Shown: in pieces, positions 8,945 through 16,445 of the stretch
How the letters are laid out: every line of letters begins with the position of its first letter
How positions within the stretch are numbered: the first letter of the stretch is position 1
Assembly: GCF_025567525.1 (NCBI RefSeq)
Contig: NZ_JAOQJY010000002.1
Coordinates: 178,362-242,361, forward strand
DNA length: 64,000 nt
Direction of reading: 5' to 3'
Origin: Gallintestinimicrobium propionicum
GTDB taxonomy: Bacteria > Bacillota > Clostridia > Lachnospirales > Lachnospiraceae
The notes under the pieces: model-generated
Told to the model about the DNA's origin: nothing
Database searches by the model: none
Seen by the model: the letters and a program-made list of their open reading frames with translations, nothing else
Translations under genes and position numbers: made by a program

Positions 8945-10522
8945 ATGTTATTTCAGTCATATATTTTTATCCTGCTGTTCTTTCCGCTGTGTCTGCTGGG
9001 CTTCTGGGGGCTAAAGCGCCAGAAGCTTTTGCAGCTCTGGCTGATTGCCTTTTCCCTGTGGTTTTACGGAGCAGCGAGTCCGTATTATCTGTTGCTGCTG
9101 CTGGGCAGTATTGCATGGAATTATGCTTTTTTTCGCGCCATAGAGAGTGGCATTAGGCGTGTTACAGAGCGTGTTTCCGGGAGTGCTATGGAGCGCGCAG
9201 AGTATGGGATGGAACGTGACAGCTCCCGGAAAAGACTCTTGTTAGGAATTGGAATTGCAGGAAATCTTGCATTACTTTGCTTTTTTAAATATTTTAATGC
9301 AATATCGGCTGGCTGGAGTCAGATGAAAGGACTGGAGGATCCGATTCTGCAGCTTGCATTGCCCCTTGGCATCAGTTTTTTTACCTTTCAGCAGATTGGA
9401 TTTCTGGCAGATGCTTATAAAGGAGAGGTTGGGGCGTGCAGCCTGAGGGAATATGTCCTGTTCGTTTCCTTTTTCCCATATGTGTCGTCCGGACCGATTG
9501 TTAATGCACAGGAAATGCTGCCGCAGTATCGGCAAATCGGTCGGCAGCGTCTGGATTGGGCAAAGTTTGCAGGCGGACTGCATCTGTTTGCGCTGGGGCT
9601 GTCAAAAAAGGTGCTGCTTGCGGATACCTTCGGCAAGGCGGTGGATGCAGGCTATGGCAATGTGGCAGGGATGTCCGGCACGGATGCCTGGCTGGTGATG
9701 CTGTTTTATACGCTGCAGCTGTACTTCGATTTCAGCGGCTATTGCGATATGGGGCGGGGCATTGCTCATATGCTTGGCATGGAGCTGCCGGTGAACTTCG
9801 ATTCTCCCTACAAGGCGTCCAACATCATTGAATTTTGGAAACGCTGGCATATTACGTTGAACCGTTTTCTGAGAAAATATGTATACATTCCGCTGGGCGG
9901 CAACCGGAAAGGTACAGCGCGGATGTATTTGAACTTATTTATTGTATTTCTGGTCAGCGGAATCTGGCACGGCGCAGGCTGGAACTTTGTCCTGTGGGGA
10001 GCGCTGCATGGTGCGCTGTATCTGGTTACTCGGGCATGGCAGCGAAAGCAGCCACGGCAGCAGTGTGCGGCGGATGCGCATGTTCAAAGTGGAACGAAAA
10101 AATCCGACGTACTTTCTATAGTCCAACATGTGCTTTGCGTCGCTCTGACCTTCCTGTTTTTGAACTTTACATGGATGCTGTTCCGTTCTGCAAATCTGTT
10201 ACAGGCAGGTGAGTTTGTCGGACGGTTAATCGGCGGTGGCTTTGCAGCTCCGGCGGTTCAGATCACAGAGGCGTTCAATTTGGAAGAGTTTTGGTATGTG
10301 ATCAAGATTTTACATCTGGATCGTCTGCCGGGAAGCGAGCTGTACTTATGCTTTGGTTTTTTGGCAGTGGCGCTTTGGATCGTCTTTTTTGCACGCAACG
10401 CAGGTGAGCGGGAAAAGAGCTTTGAACCGAATGGGAAAACGATGTTCGTGACGGCATTTTTGATGATCTGGTGTGTGGTGTCATTAAGCGGTGTAAGCAG
10501 CTTTTTGTATTATCGGTTTTAG
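8945..10522 (+). CDS. MBOAT-family O-acyltransferase (module 2)
   Basis: A 525-residue homologue of the MBOAT at 4543. It has the same FWKRWHITL, YIPLGGNRKG and SGIWHGAGW motifs, with the invariant His at residue 342. Two stretches are longer than in module 1: a charged loop at about residues 75-100 and a hydrophilic loop at about 370-395 just after the catalytic segment. The start follows the FkbH-like stop by two bases, so the two are translationally coupled and probably work on the same acyl donor. Its composition is much more GC-rich than the module 1 copy, so the two are diverged paralogues or have different origins rather than a fresh duplication. Confidence 0.9.
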   Translation: MLFQSYIFILLFFPLCLLGFWGLKRQKLLQLWLIAFSLWFYGAASPYYLLLLLGSIAWNYAFFRAIESGIRRVTERVSGSAMERAEYGMERDSSRKRLLLGIGIAGNLALLCFFKYFNAISAGWSQMKGLEDPILQLALPLGISFFTFQQIGFLADAYKGEVGACSLREYVLFVSFFPYVSSGPIVNAQEMLPQYRQIGRQRLDWAKFAGGLHLFALGLSKKVLLADTFGKAVDAGYGNVAGMSGTDAWLVMLFYTLQLYFDFSGYCDMGRGIAHMLGMELPVNFDSPYKASNIIEFWKRWHITLNRFLRKYVYIPLGGNRKGTARMYLNLFIVFLVSGIWHGAGWNFVLWGALHGALYLVTRAWQRKQPRQQCAADAHVQSGTKKSDVLSIVQHVLCVALTFLFLNFTWMLFRSANLLQAGEFVGRLIGGGFAAPAVQITEAFNLEEFWYVIKILHLDRLPGSELYLCFGFLAVALWIVFFARNAGEREKSFEPNGKTMFVTAFLMIWCVVSLSGVSSFLYYRF

Positions 10523-10553
10523 AAGGTGCCGGTTTGGCTTAAATTGAGGAGTA

Positions 10554-10684
10554 GTGTGAAAAAATAAGCGTGATCGCTTATTTTTCGCACTGCTATTTGT
10601 GCCGCAGGCGTCACAAAGTAGCTATGATCGCAGAGCAGAACTGGAAGTTCTGCTCGCGATTCCTTCGGCGCAAGACGCCTGCGG
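10554..10684 (+). promoter_or_regulatory. Multi-hairpin intergenic leader
   Basis: Between module 2 MBOAT and its SGNH partner lie a 37-base hairpin (10554-10590, stem AAAAATAAGCG), then a larger fold in which CCGCAGGCGTC (10602-10612) pairs with GACGCCTGCGG (10674-10684) and encloses a small GCAGAAC/GTTCTGC stem. No U-run follows. An internal attenuator or an RNA stability element is possible. Confidence 0.5.
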
Positions 10685-10697
10685 AATGGAGATTAGA

Positions 10698-11825
10698 ATG
10701 GAAGAAAACGAAGGAAAAGAAAAAAAGCAGAAAAAAATGCAGCCGAAGCGCTGGTTTGCCGGTTTTCTGGGCATTTTTCTGGCGGGACTTGCAGGATGTA
10801 TGGCACTGGTGATCTGGGTCGATCCTTTTTTTCAGTATCATAAGCCCCTTGCGTGGTTCCCGTATCTGGTGGATAACCAGGTCAATCAGAATCCGGGATT
10901 GGCAAAGCATATGGATTACGATGGTATTTTGATCGGTTCCTCGATGACTGCAAGCTTTAACACAGACTGGTTTGAGGAGCTGATGGGAATGAAAACCCAG
11001 AAGCTTTCCTATAACGGATCTTATCCGAAGGATCTGTCCAACATCATGCAGCTGGTATTTGACGCAAAGGGCGATCAGGTCAAGGCTGTGTACATGGCGG
11101 TGGATCAGTCCACATTTTCAGCAGATCCGGAGAAAACCAAGTTTCCGGTTACGGATTATCTGTATGATGATAACGTGTTCAATGATGTTCCATATCTGTT
11201 GAACAAGGATGTGCTGCTGGATTACATTCTGCGCCCTTTGGCGGATCGAAAGGATGCGTCGGACTGGGCGGAGTTGTATAAGCCGTGGTGGACGGATGAA
11301 TATTATAACAAGGCAAACGTGCTGATGTACTACGAGGCGGCAGAGGAAAAGCAGGAAGAGGAAGCACTTGCGGCGGATTATTTTAAGGATGCGGTTGAGG
11401 AAAATCTGCAGAAAAATATTCTTCCGTATATTGAAGCCCATCCGGAGACGGAGTTTTATATTTTTTATCCCCCCTACAGTATTCTGTTCTGGAACGATGT
11501 AACGCGGGAAAAGGAGCTGGAGGCGGTCATCGGCAGACTGGAATATATGACGGAACGATTGTTAAACTATGAAAATGTTCATGTGTTCAATTTTCTGGGA
11601 AAAGAAGATATTATCTGTAATCTGAACAATTATGCGGACTATATGCATTATCATAAAAATGTCTGCCGGTATATCACGGAGTGCTTTGCAACCGGTGAAA
11701 ATGAACTGCATCCGGAAAATTATGGGCAGGCGTTTGATGAGATCAGGACACTGGCGATGAGCTATGATTATCCTGCGATCTGGGACGACTGGTACGACAC
11801 AACACCGCGGTATGGGGAGGAATAA
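10698..11825 (+). CDS. SGNH-like acylation partner protein (module 2)
   Basis: A 375-residue protein with one N-terminal membrane segment (about residues 19-40), then WVDPFFQYHKP, a block-I-like IGSSM with candidate nucleophile Ser82, and D-x-x-H (Asp314, His317) near the end. These positions match the module 1 protein one for one. The ATG at 10698 is chosen because GGAG lies seven bases upstream; an in-frame GTG at 10599 would run translation through the hairpin leader. It is the likely extracytoplasmic partner of the preceding MBOAT. A stretch at about residues 195-235 is richer in Glu and Lys than in module 1. Confidence 0.78.
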   Translation: MEENEGKEKKQKKMQPKRWFAGFLGIFLAGLAGCMALVIWVDPFFQYHKPLAWFPYLVDNQVNQNPGLAKHMDYDGILIGSSMTASFNTDWFEELMGMKTQKLSYNGSYPKDLSNIMQLVFDAKGDQVKAVYMAVDQSTFSADPEKTKFPVTDYLYDDNVFNDVPYLLNKDVLLDYILRPLADRKDASDWAELYKPWWTDEYYNKANVLMYYEAAEEKQEEEALAADYFKDAVEENLQKNILPYIEAHPETEFYIFYPPYSILFWNDVTREKELEAVIGRLEYMTERLLNYENVHVFNFLGKEDIICNLNNYADYMHYHKNVCRYITECFATGENELHPENYGQAFDEIRTLAMSYDYPAIWDDWYDTTPRYGEE

Positions 11826-11826
11826 A

Positions 11827-11911
11827 GATTGAAAAATAAAATTTTTCAATCGCGAGATTTGTGTCTGCGCGCGCTTGACACAAACTCGGCATGCGCAAAA
11901 AAACGTGCGCA
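11827..11911 (+). repeat. Three stacked hairpins before the DUF6077-like gene
   Basis: A perfect 11-bp stem (GATTGAAAAAT / ATTTTTCAATC), an 8-bp stem (TTTGTGTC / GACACAAA) and a TGCGCA / TGCGCA stem follow one another. Nothing codes here. It is another example of the structured spacers seen between accessory genes in this window. Confidence 0.6.
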
Positions 11912-11927
11912 GAAATGAGAGGAAAAT

Positions 11928-13103
11928 ATGCTGCAGAAAGCATTGGGATGTCTGTTTGTGTTTGGAATTGCCCCGGTCGGGATCGGCGGACTTTGGACAA
12001 AAGGAATGGGGCAGAAAAGAGAAAAGATTTTGAACCTGTATCTGGCAGGTTTTTTGAGTGAGCTGGCGGTATTTCAGTTAATCGCAGTGCCGGTGATGGT
12101 AAAAGAAGTTTATGGGATGAACCTGCTGGTGTATTTGACGACTGCAGTTTTTACAGTGCTGGCTGCGGCGGGATTTATCTGGACGCTTCTGCGGGAACGA
12201 TACTTGCGGAAGCAGACTGGGCGGAATGAGGACGTGAATCAGCAGCAGGCGGGGCAGGCGCAAGCGTGCAGTCTGCGAAAATCGACGATTTCGGGCACTG
12301 GCAACGGAGCACGGAACCGCATACGGCGAACGGCAGTTCAAAATCCGGAGCGTCTGCTTTTCTGGCTGCTGTTTTTGGCATCAGTGGGATATCAGATGTA
12401 CATGGCCTTTGCCTATGCTTCATTTGATGGGGATGATGCGTATTATGTAGTTCAATCTGTATTGGCGGATCAGACCGGAGTGTTGAACCGGATTCGTCCC
12501 TACACTGGACTTTCTACGGACTTAGATATCCGTCATGCCCTGGCGACGCTGCCGCTGTGGATTGCCTATGTGGCGCGGATGACAGGCATTCATGCGACGA
12601 TTGTGGCGCATACGCTGCTGCCGCTGATTTTTATTCCGCTGACCTATTATGTGTTTGTTCAGATCGGCAGAAAGCTGTTTTCCGACGGCTCTGTCAAGCT
12701 TCCGATTTTTCTGACGCTGGTTTCCATTATGCAGATCTGGGGGAATATTTCGATTTATACGAATGAAACCTTTTTCCTGACGCGGACCTGGCAGGGAAAA
12801 TCGGTGCTGGCAAATCTGATCTTGCTGGTGGAGCTGTGGCTGATGTTGGAGCTTTGTGCGCGGGAAAAAAATAGGGAGAGGCAGGAAGAAACGGGATCGC
12901 AGCTGCCCTACTGGCTGCTGCTTGCAGTCAATCATATCGCAGCGGCGATGATGACGAGTATGGGTGCGTTTCTGACGGCGATGCTGTTCGGCATTACGGC
13001 GCTTGTGGCGGCGATCCGATATCGGAGCTGGTCGATTTTGTGGAAAACGGCGTTGTGCTGCATTCCGAATGTGGTTTATCTGATGTTGCTGCTGGTTTTG
13101 TAA
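11928..13103 (+). CDS. DUF6077-like membrane protein, N-terminal part
   Basis: A 391-residue polytopic membrane protein with about nine hydrophobic segments and a low-complexity basic stretch near residues 90-130. After that stretch it has YASFDGDDAYYV, an acidic loop placed like the catalytic loop of GT-C proteins, then an HALATLP-like segment typical, from memory, of DUF6077. The protein stops right after a membrane segment. The part of the family that would follow is encoded by the next gene, in another frame 56 bases on, so this looks like the front half of a split gene. A good AGAGG site precedes the ATG. Function unknown; surface-glycan assembly is inferred from context. Confidence 0.6.
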   Translation: MLQKALGCLFVFGIAPVGIGGLWTKGMGQKREKILNLYLAGFLSELAVFQLIAVPVMVKEVYGMNLLVYLTTAVFTVLAAAGFIWTLLRERYLRKQTGRNEDVNQQQAGQAQACSLRKSTISGTGNGARNRIRRTAVQNPERLLFWLLFLASVGYQMYMAFAYASFDGDDAYYVVQSVLADQTGVLNRIRPYTGLSTDLDIRHALATLPLWIAYVARMTGIHATIVAHTLLPLIFIPLTYYVFVQIGRKLFSDGSVKLPIFLTLVSIMQIWGNISIYTNETFFLTRTWQGKSVLANLILLVELWLMLELCAREKNRERQEETGSQLPYWLLLAVNHIAAAMMTSMGAFLTAMLFGITALVAAIRYRSWSILWKTALCCIPNVVYLMLLLVL

Positions 13104-13159
13104 GTGAAAGACGGCAGTTTGCAAAACACCTGTGAACTGCATCGATAGGAGAGATTGCG

Positions 13160-13930
13160 TTGAAAGAGATTGTGACAATTTTTCAGAATTACTGCGGCAG
13201 CGGCTGGTATCCGGTACTTTTTCTGGCTGCGCTTTTGTATTTGCTGGTGACAGAAAAGAAAAAACAGATCCGTGTGGTGCTGGTGGAAAGCTCTTTGGTG
13301 ATCACGGTTTTATTCTTTCTGCCGTTTACAAAGACGGTAATGAATCTGCTGGGCGAAGGAGAAACCTATTACCGGATTTTGTGGCTGCTTCCCATGGCGG
13401 TCGTGATCGCTTATGCGGGGATCCGGTTGTTTGGAAAGCATTACCGGATCGGCTTTGTTGTTTTGGCGCTGGTGCTGGTGCTGACCGGAAAATCGGTGTA
13501 CAACAGCCCGTATCTGTCAAAGGCGCAGAACCGGTATCATATTCCAAATTCCGTGATCGCGATCTGCAACGAGATCATGCCGGCGGAGGAGGAAGAGCGC
13601 GTCTGGGCGGTATTTCCGCAAGAGCTGATCTACTATGTACGGCAGTATACCTCGGAGGTGCAGATGCCGTACGGGCGGGAAATGCTGGAGGCGTCCTGGG
13701 AGTGGAACTGGGACACGCACCCGATTTATAAGATTATGCGGGAGGATACGATTGATCTGGATGCGCTTTCGCCGCTTTTGACGGAGTACAACTGCCAGTA
13801 TCTGATTTTGAACAAGAGTGTTCCGTATACCGGCGATCCGCAAAAAAACGGACTGACGAAAATCGCGGATATTGAAGCATATGAGCTGTACCGGAATGAA
13901 GCAGTGGAGATTGCGAAGAGGAAAGAATAG
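13160..13930 (+). CDS. DUF6077-like protein, C-terminal part
   Basis: A 256-residue protein with about four membrane segments in the first 110 residues, then a soluble tail of about 145 residues. The tail carries VWAVFPQEL, MPYGREML and CQYLILNK, motifs I associate with the C-terminus of full-length DUF6077 proteins. The TTG start is supported by AGGAGAG six bases upstream, so the fragment can be translated on its own. The gap to the preceding gene holds a small hairpin (GCAGTT / AACTGC) and no long open frame. Either a natural two-gene version or a disrupted gene would explain it. A strong terminator follows. Confidence 0.6.
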   Translation: MKEIVTIFQNYCGSGWYPVLFLAALLYLLVTEKKKQIRVVLVESSLVITVLFFLPFTKTVMNLLGEGETYYRILWLLPMAVVIAYAGIRLFGKHYRIGFVVLALVLVLTGKSVYNSPYLSKAQNRYHIPNSVIAICNEIMPAEEEERVWAVFPQELIYYVRQYTSEVQMPYGREMLEASWEWNWDTHPIYKIMREDTIDLDALSPLLTEYNCQYLILNKSVPYTGDPQKNGLTKIADIEAYELYRNEAVEIAKRKE

Positions 13931-13942
13931 GAAAAGAATAAC

Positions 13943-13984
13943 AAACCGGGAGCCTGCGCAGTGTGCACAGGCTCCCGGTTTTTA
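13943..13984. terminator. Bidirectional rho-independent terminator
   Basis: A perfect 13-bp GC-rich stem (AACCGGGAGCCTG / CAGGCTCCCGGTT) is flanked by A-run and T-run. It separates the DUF6077-like gene from the convergent SGNH-like gene. Confidence 0.88.
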
Positions 13985-13996
13985 TGCAAGATCCAT

Positions 13997-15031
13997 TTAC
14001 TGTTTAAATACTTTTCCAAACCGCTCTGCGATTTTTTCACGACCCTTTTGGTTCAGATGATATCCGTCCGTCAGGCAGTCGGTATCCTCCATTGTGATCG
14101 CACCGTAGTAGTTGTCGATAAAGGATACGCCGTTTTTGCGGCAGGCTTCGACTTCCCAGTTGAGGTAATCGACCATCGTGCCGTTGCCGAGATCATCGCG
14201 GTCGATGTCGATGGTTTTGCCGTTTGCATCCGTGAAGGTGCCGTAGGGCTGGGAGAGCAGGTAAATGCGAATATGCGGGCACTGCTCCTGGAAAAGCTTG
14301 ATTGTTGCGGTTAAAGCGCCGTAAACGGTTGTCAGGTTTTTATCGTTTGCCTCGTCGTAAACCGTGCGGTCGTCCCTGTAGTCCTGCAGGTCATAGAGGA
14401 TCACGAGGTCGTCCACCTTGGAAAGGTCAACGCTCTTTAAAGTTTCGAGCGCCTGCGCGGCAGCTTCGGAATTCATCTGCGGGACGATGACGTCCATTAG
14501 GTCGAAATTCTGGTTGAGCAGAGCAGCCGCAACCCAGTAAAGGCTGACGCCATCCAGCGGATAGCTGTTGTCAAATTCCTGATGCTTCATGGAAATGGAG
14601 CTTCCGGGGAACGCGGCGTTTAAAATGGTGGCATTTGCGGATTTTTCCATCAGGGCAGCCAGACCGGTGTCGGAGCGATCATCGGACAGAAGGTCGTTTC
14701 CGAGGGCAAGAACGGTGGTTACCCCATCATCCTCATGTCCTTCGAGCATTTCCGGATCGAGAGGCTGGAGATAATCCATAACCTCAACATCGAACTCTGT
14801 AGTCGTTTCATTTGGGTCATAATCGGACTGACGGCCGCGGTTCCAGAGAAACAGCCGGACAATCGTTACAACGAGGATGATAGAAAAGACGATGACGAAA
14901 ATCACATGTCCGGACGGACGCCCGGAGCTGGAAGAACGACGCCTCCTTTTACGGCTTTTTGTATGGGAATGGGTATGATTTGAATGCTGATTTGGTCTGC
15001 TGTTTTCTGCGGTAGAATTATTTTCTTTCAT
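13997..15031 (-). CDS. Membrane-anchored SGNH-like protein with noncanonical block I
   Basis: A 344-residue protein. The first 45 residues are rich in His, Ser and Arg (a run of basic residues before one membrane segment), and the rest is extracytoplasmic. The C-terminus has the SGNH block V (TDGYHLN, Asp322 and His325). At block I, however, the sequence is LALGNDLLSDD, with no Ser in the usual GDS position, so hydrolase activity is uncertain. I recall such GN-type proteins as common in Lachnospiraceae. The start at 15031 is chosen because an AAGGAG lies upstream; an in-frame TTG at 15064 lies before that site. A promoter with TGGACA and TAAGAT at 17-bp spacing precedes it. Confidence 0.72.
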   Translation of the reverse strand: MKENNSTAENSRPNQHSNHTHSHTKSRKRRRRSSSSGRPSGHVIFVIVFSIILVVTIVRLFLWNRGRQSDYDPNETTTEFDVEVMDYLQPLDPEMLEGHEDDGVTTVLALGNDLLSDDRSDTGLAALMEKSANATILNAAFPGSSISMKHQEFDNSYPLDGVSLYWVAAALLNQNFDLMDVIVPQMNSEAAAQALETLKSVDLSKVDDLVILYDLQDYRDDRTVYDEANDKNLTTVYGALTATIKLFQEQCPHIRIYLLSQPYGTFTDANGKTIDIDRDDLGNGTMVDYLNWEVEACRKNGVSFIDNYYGAITMEDTDCLTDGYHLNQKGREKIAERFGKVFKQ

Positions 15032-15097
15032 AAAAAATCTGAACTCCTTATGGTTTACTGTCAATTTTGACCGGTAAAAAGTCGTTTTGATACATTC

Positions 15098-15126
15098 ATC
15101 TTAGCATTCAGCCCCACAACTGTCCA
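15098..15126 (-). promoter_or_regulatory. Sigma-A type promoter for the SGNH-like gene
   Basis: On the minus strand TGGACA and TAAGAT are separated by 17 bases, with TGC just before the -10. It lies about 67 bases upstream of the start codon. Confidence 0.55.
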
Positions 15127-15152
15127 GACAGGGGGCAAAAGATTCAAAATAA

Positions 15153-15167
15153 TTTAAGAATCTTAAA
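15153..15167. promoter_or_regulatory. Palindrome in a divergent promoter region
   Basis: TTTAAGA-A-TCTTAAA is a perfect 7-bp dyad between the two divergent promoters, placed where an operator for either could lie. No regulator is assigned. Confidence 0.35.
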
Positions 15168-15192
15168 TCTTCCTAATCCGTGAGAAAGATGA

Positions 15193-15198
15193 TATACT
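15193..15198 (+). promoter_or_regulatory. Extended -10 promoter ahead of the EamA pair
   Basis: TGA-TATACT with a weak -35 (TTCCTA) at 17-bp spacing. The transcript would begin with about 165 bases of hairpin-rich leader before the first gene. Confidence 0.5.
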
Positions 15199-15207
15199 GG
15201 AGCAACA

Positions 15208-15341
15208 GCGAGTCAACATGCTTGCATGATTGACGAGCGGCGACAGTAGCCCATGAACGAAGTTTATGGGCGAAAGCCGGTAACGAACGAACAGCCTGCG
15301 TAAGCAGGCAAAAAAGCACGTTAGCGCGGGTTCGTGAGTGC
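15208..15341 (+). repeat. Multi-hairpin leader with a dispersed repeat
   Basis: The 339-base gap between the divergent genes holds the promoters above and then this folded leader. Stems include GTCAA..TTGAC, CCCATGAAC/GTTTATGGG and, at 15287-15335, an ACGAAC/GTTCGT stem enclosing GCCTGC-GTAA-GCAGGC. That last block recurs at 47896-47943 with compensating base changes. Confidence 0.6.
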
Positions 15342-15370
15342 ACTTTCGGCGACCAAAAAGGAATTTTTAT

Positions 15371-15742
15371 ATGAAAAAGAAACTGAATTTACGGGATTTT
15401 GCCATCCTGCAGCTTGTCGTGCTGATCTACACCAGCTCCACGGTCATCAGCAAAATCGCAGCGCAGTCCGCGGAGAGCGGAAGAGGATGGACATTTTTGC
15501 TGCTCTACGGAGCAGAAATCGGAGTGCTGGGCATCTATGCGCTTTGCTGGCAGCAGGTCATCAAACGGGTGGAACTGTCTGTGGCGTATGCGAATCGGGC
15601 GATGGCGCTTTTATGGTCCCTTTTGTGGGCGGTATTACTGTTCGGGGAGCAGATTACGGTGAAAAAACTCATCGGCGTCGGACTGGTGCTTGCCGGGACG
15701 CTGATTATCAACGGAGGAAAGGAGCAGGAAAATCATGATTGA
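15371..15742 (+). CDS. EamA/SMR-like half-size transporter subunit 1
   Basis: A 123-residue protein with four membrane segments, the size of ArnE/ArnF and SMR-type carriers. The start at 15371 follows AAAAAGGA; the earlier in-frame ATG at 15338 lies in the structured leader. The stop overlaps the start of the next gene, a second protein of the same fold, so the two likely form a heterodimer. In polysaccharide loci such pairs flip undecaprenyl-linked monosaccharides (as ArnE/F flips aminoarabinose-lipid) and supply sugars for extracytoplasmic GT-C enzymes, which would suit the membrane proteins upstream. The substrate is inferred, not shown. Confidence 0.75.
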   Translation: MKKKLNLRDFAILQLVVLIYTSSTVISKIAAQSAESGRGWTFLLLYGAEIGVLGIYALCWQQVIKRVELSVAYANRAMALLWSLLWAVLLFGEQITVKKLIGVGLVLAGTLIINGGKEQENHD

Positions 15743-16073
15743 TTATCATTACTTCTTTCTGATCGGCTCCGTGCTTGTGGCGGCGGTCTCCCAGGTTTTA
15801 TTAAAAAAGGGCGCCCTGCATCATTATGAAAGCTGGATTCGGGAATATTTGAATCCGTGGGTCATCACGGGTTATATTTTGATGTTCGGCTCCGTGTTTT
15901 TAAGTATTATGGGACTTCGGGGCGTGGATTTTTTCAACGCCCCTGTCATTGATTCGCTGGGCTATGTATTGGTTCCGGTCTGCGGTGCGGTGTTTTTTCA
16001 TGAAAAGCTGACTGCTCGCAAATTAGTGGGAATATGCTGCATAGTTCTGGGAATGGCTGTGTTCTACCTTTGA
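15735..16073 (+). CDS. EamA/SMR-like half-size transporter subunit 2
   Basis: A 112-residue protein with four membrane segments that overlaps the preceding gene by eight bases. It ends in the pattern of EamA half-domains (FFHEKLTARKLVGICCIVLGM), and the upstream partner has the matching LFGEQITVKKLIGVGLVLAGT, so the two are paralogous halves. It probably pairs with that protein as a lipid-linked sugar flippase or another small carrier. Its last 51 bases overlap the end of the convergent zinc-ribbon gene. Confidence 0.75.
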   Translation: MIDYHYFFLIGSVLVAAVSQVLLKKGALHHYESWIREYLNPWVITGYILMFGSVFLSIMGLRGVDFFNAPVIDSLGYVLVPVCGAVFFHEKLTARKLVGICCIVLGMAVFYL

Positions 16074-16316
16074 GGTCAGCTGCAGCCATTTTGCATAATC
16101 GTAGGAGCGGCGCATATCTGCAGTGCAGGCGGCAAGCTCCGCCGGATCACCCAGACGGTCGCGGAAGGCACGTCGGTCTGCCGGGGCGAGATTGACATAT
16201 TTCAGATAGGAAATTTTGAGTTCATTTAAATGGCCGCGGCAGGCGGGACAGTATTTTTTGTGCCCGTTCAGCATGTGGATTCGTTTACAGTGACGGCAAT
16301 AATGGATGTACATCAT
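16023..16316 (-). CDS. Small zinc-ribbon protein
   Basis: A 97-residue protein with a CRHC..CPAC pair of Cys motifs near the N-terminus (a C-x2-C, 15-20 residues, C-x2-C zinc ribbon), then a Tyr- and Arg-rich helical tail. The start at 16316 is set by AAAGGAG eight bases upstream. It overlaps the convergent EamA gene at its 3' end. A function cannot be assigned; small zinc ribbons of this type are common as uncharacterised proteins in Lachnospiraceae. Confidence 0.65.
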   Translation of the reverse strand: MMYIHYCRHCKRIHMLNGHKKYCPACRGHLNELKISYLKYVNLAPADRRAFRDRLGDPAELAACTADMRRSYDYAKWLQLTSKVEHSHSQNYAAYSH

Positions 16317-16445
16317 AAGCGTAACTCCTTTCTTTTGGGTGACAAAAGTCTTTGTCCGGATAAACATATTGTGCCATTTAGACAAAAAATACACAACGAA
16401 AAAACGTTTACAATTTTCGACAGGAAAGCTGGCAGGAGGGAATCA

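Noticed and set aside
12522..13731. Open frames on both strands over the DUF6077-like genes
   Set aside because: Low-complexity His/Arg/Gln-rich translations without ribosome sites; shadows.
16230..16445. Longer N-terminus for the GH25 protein
   Set aside because: It overlaps the divergent zinc-ribbon gene and lacks a ribosome site, while AGGAGGG stands right before the GTG at 16446.
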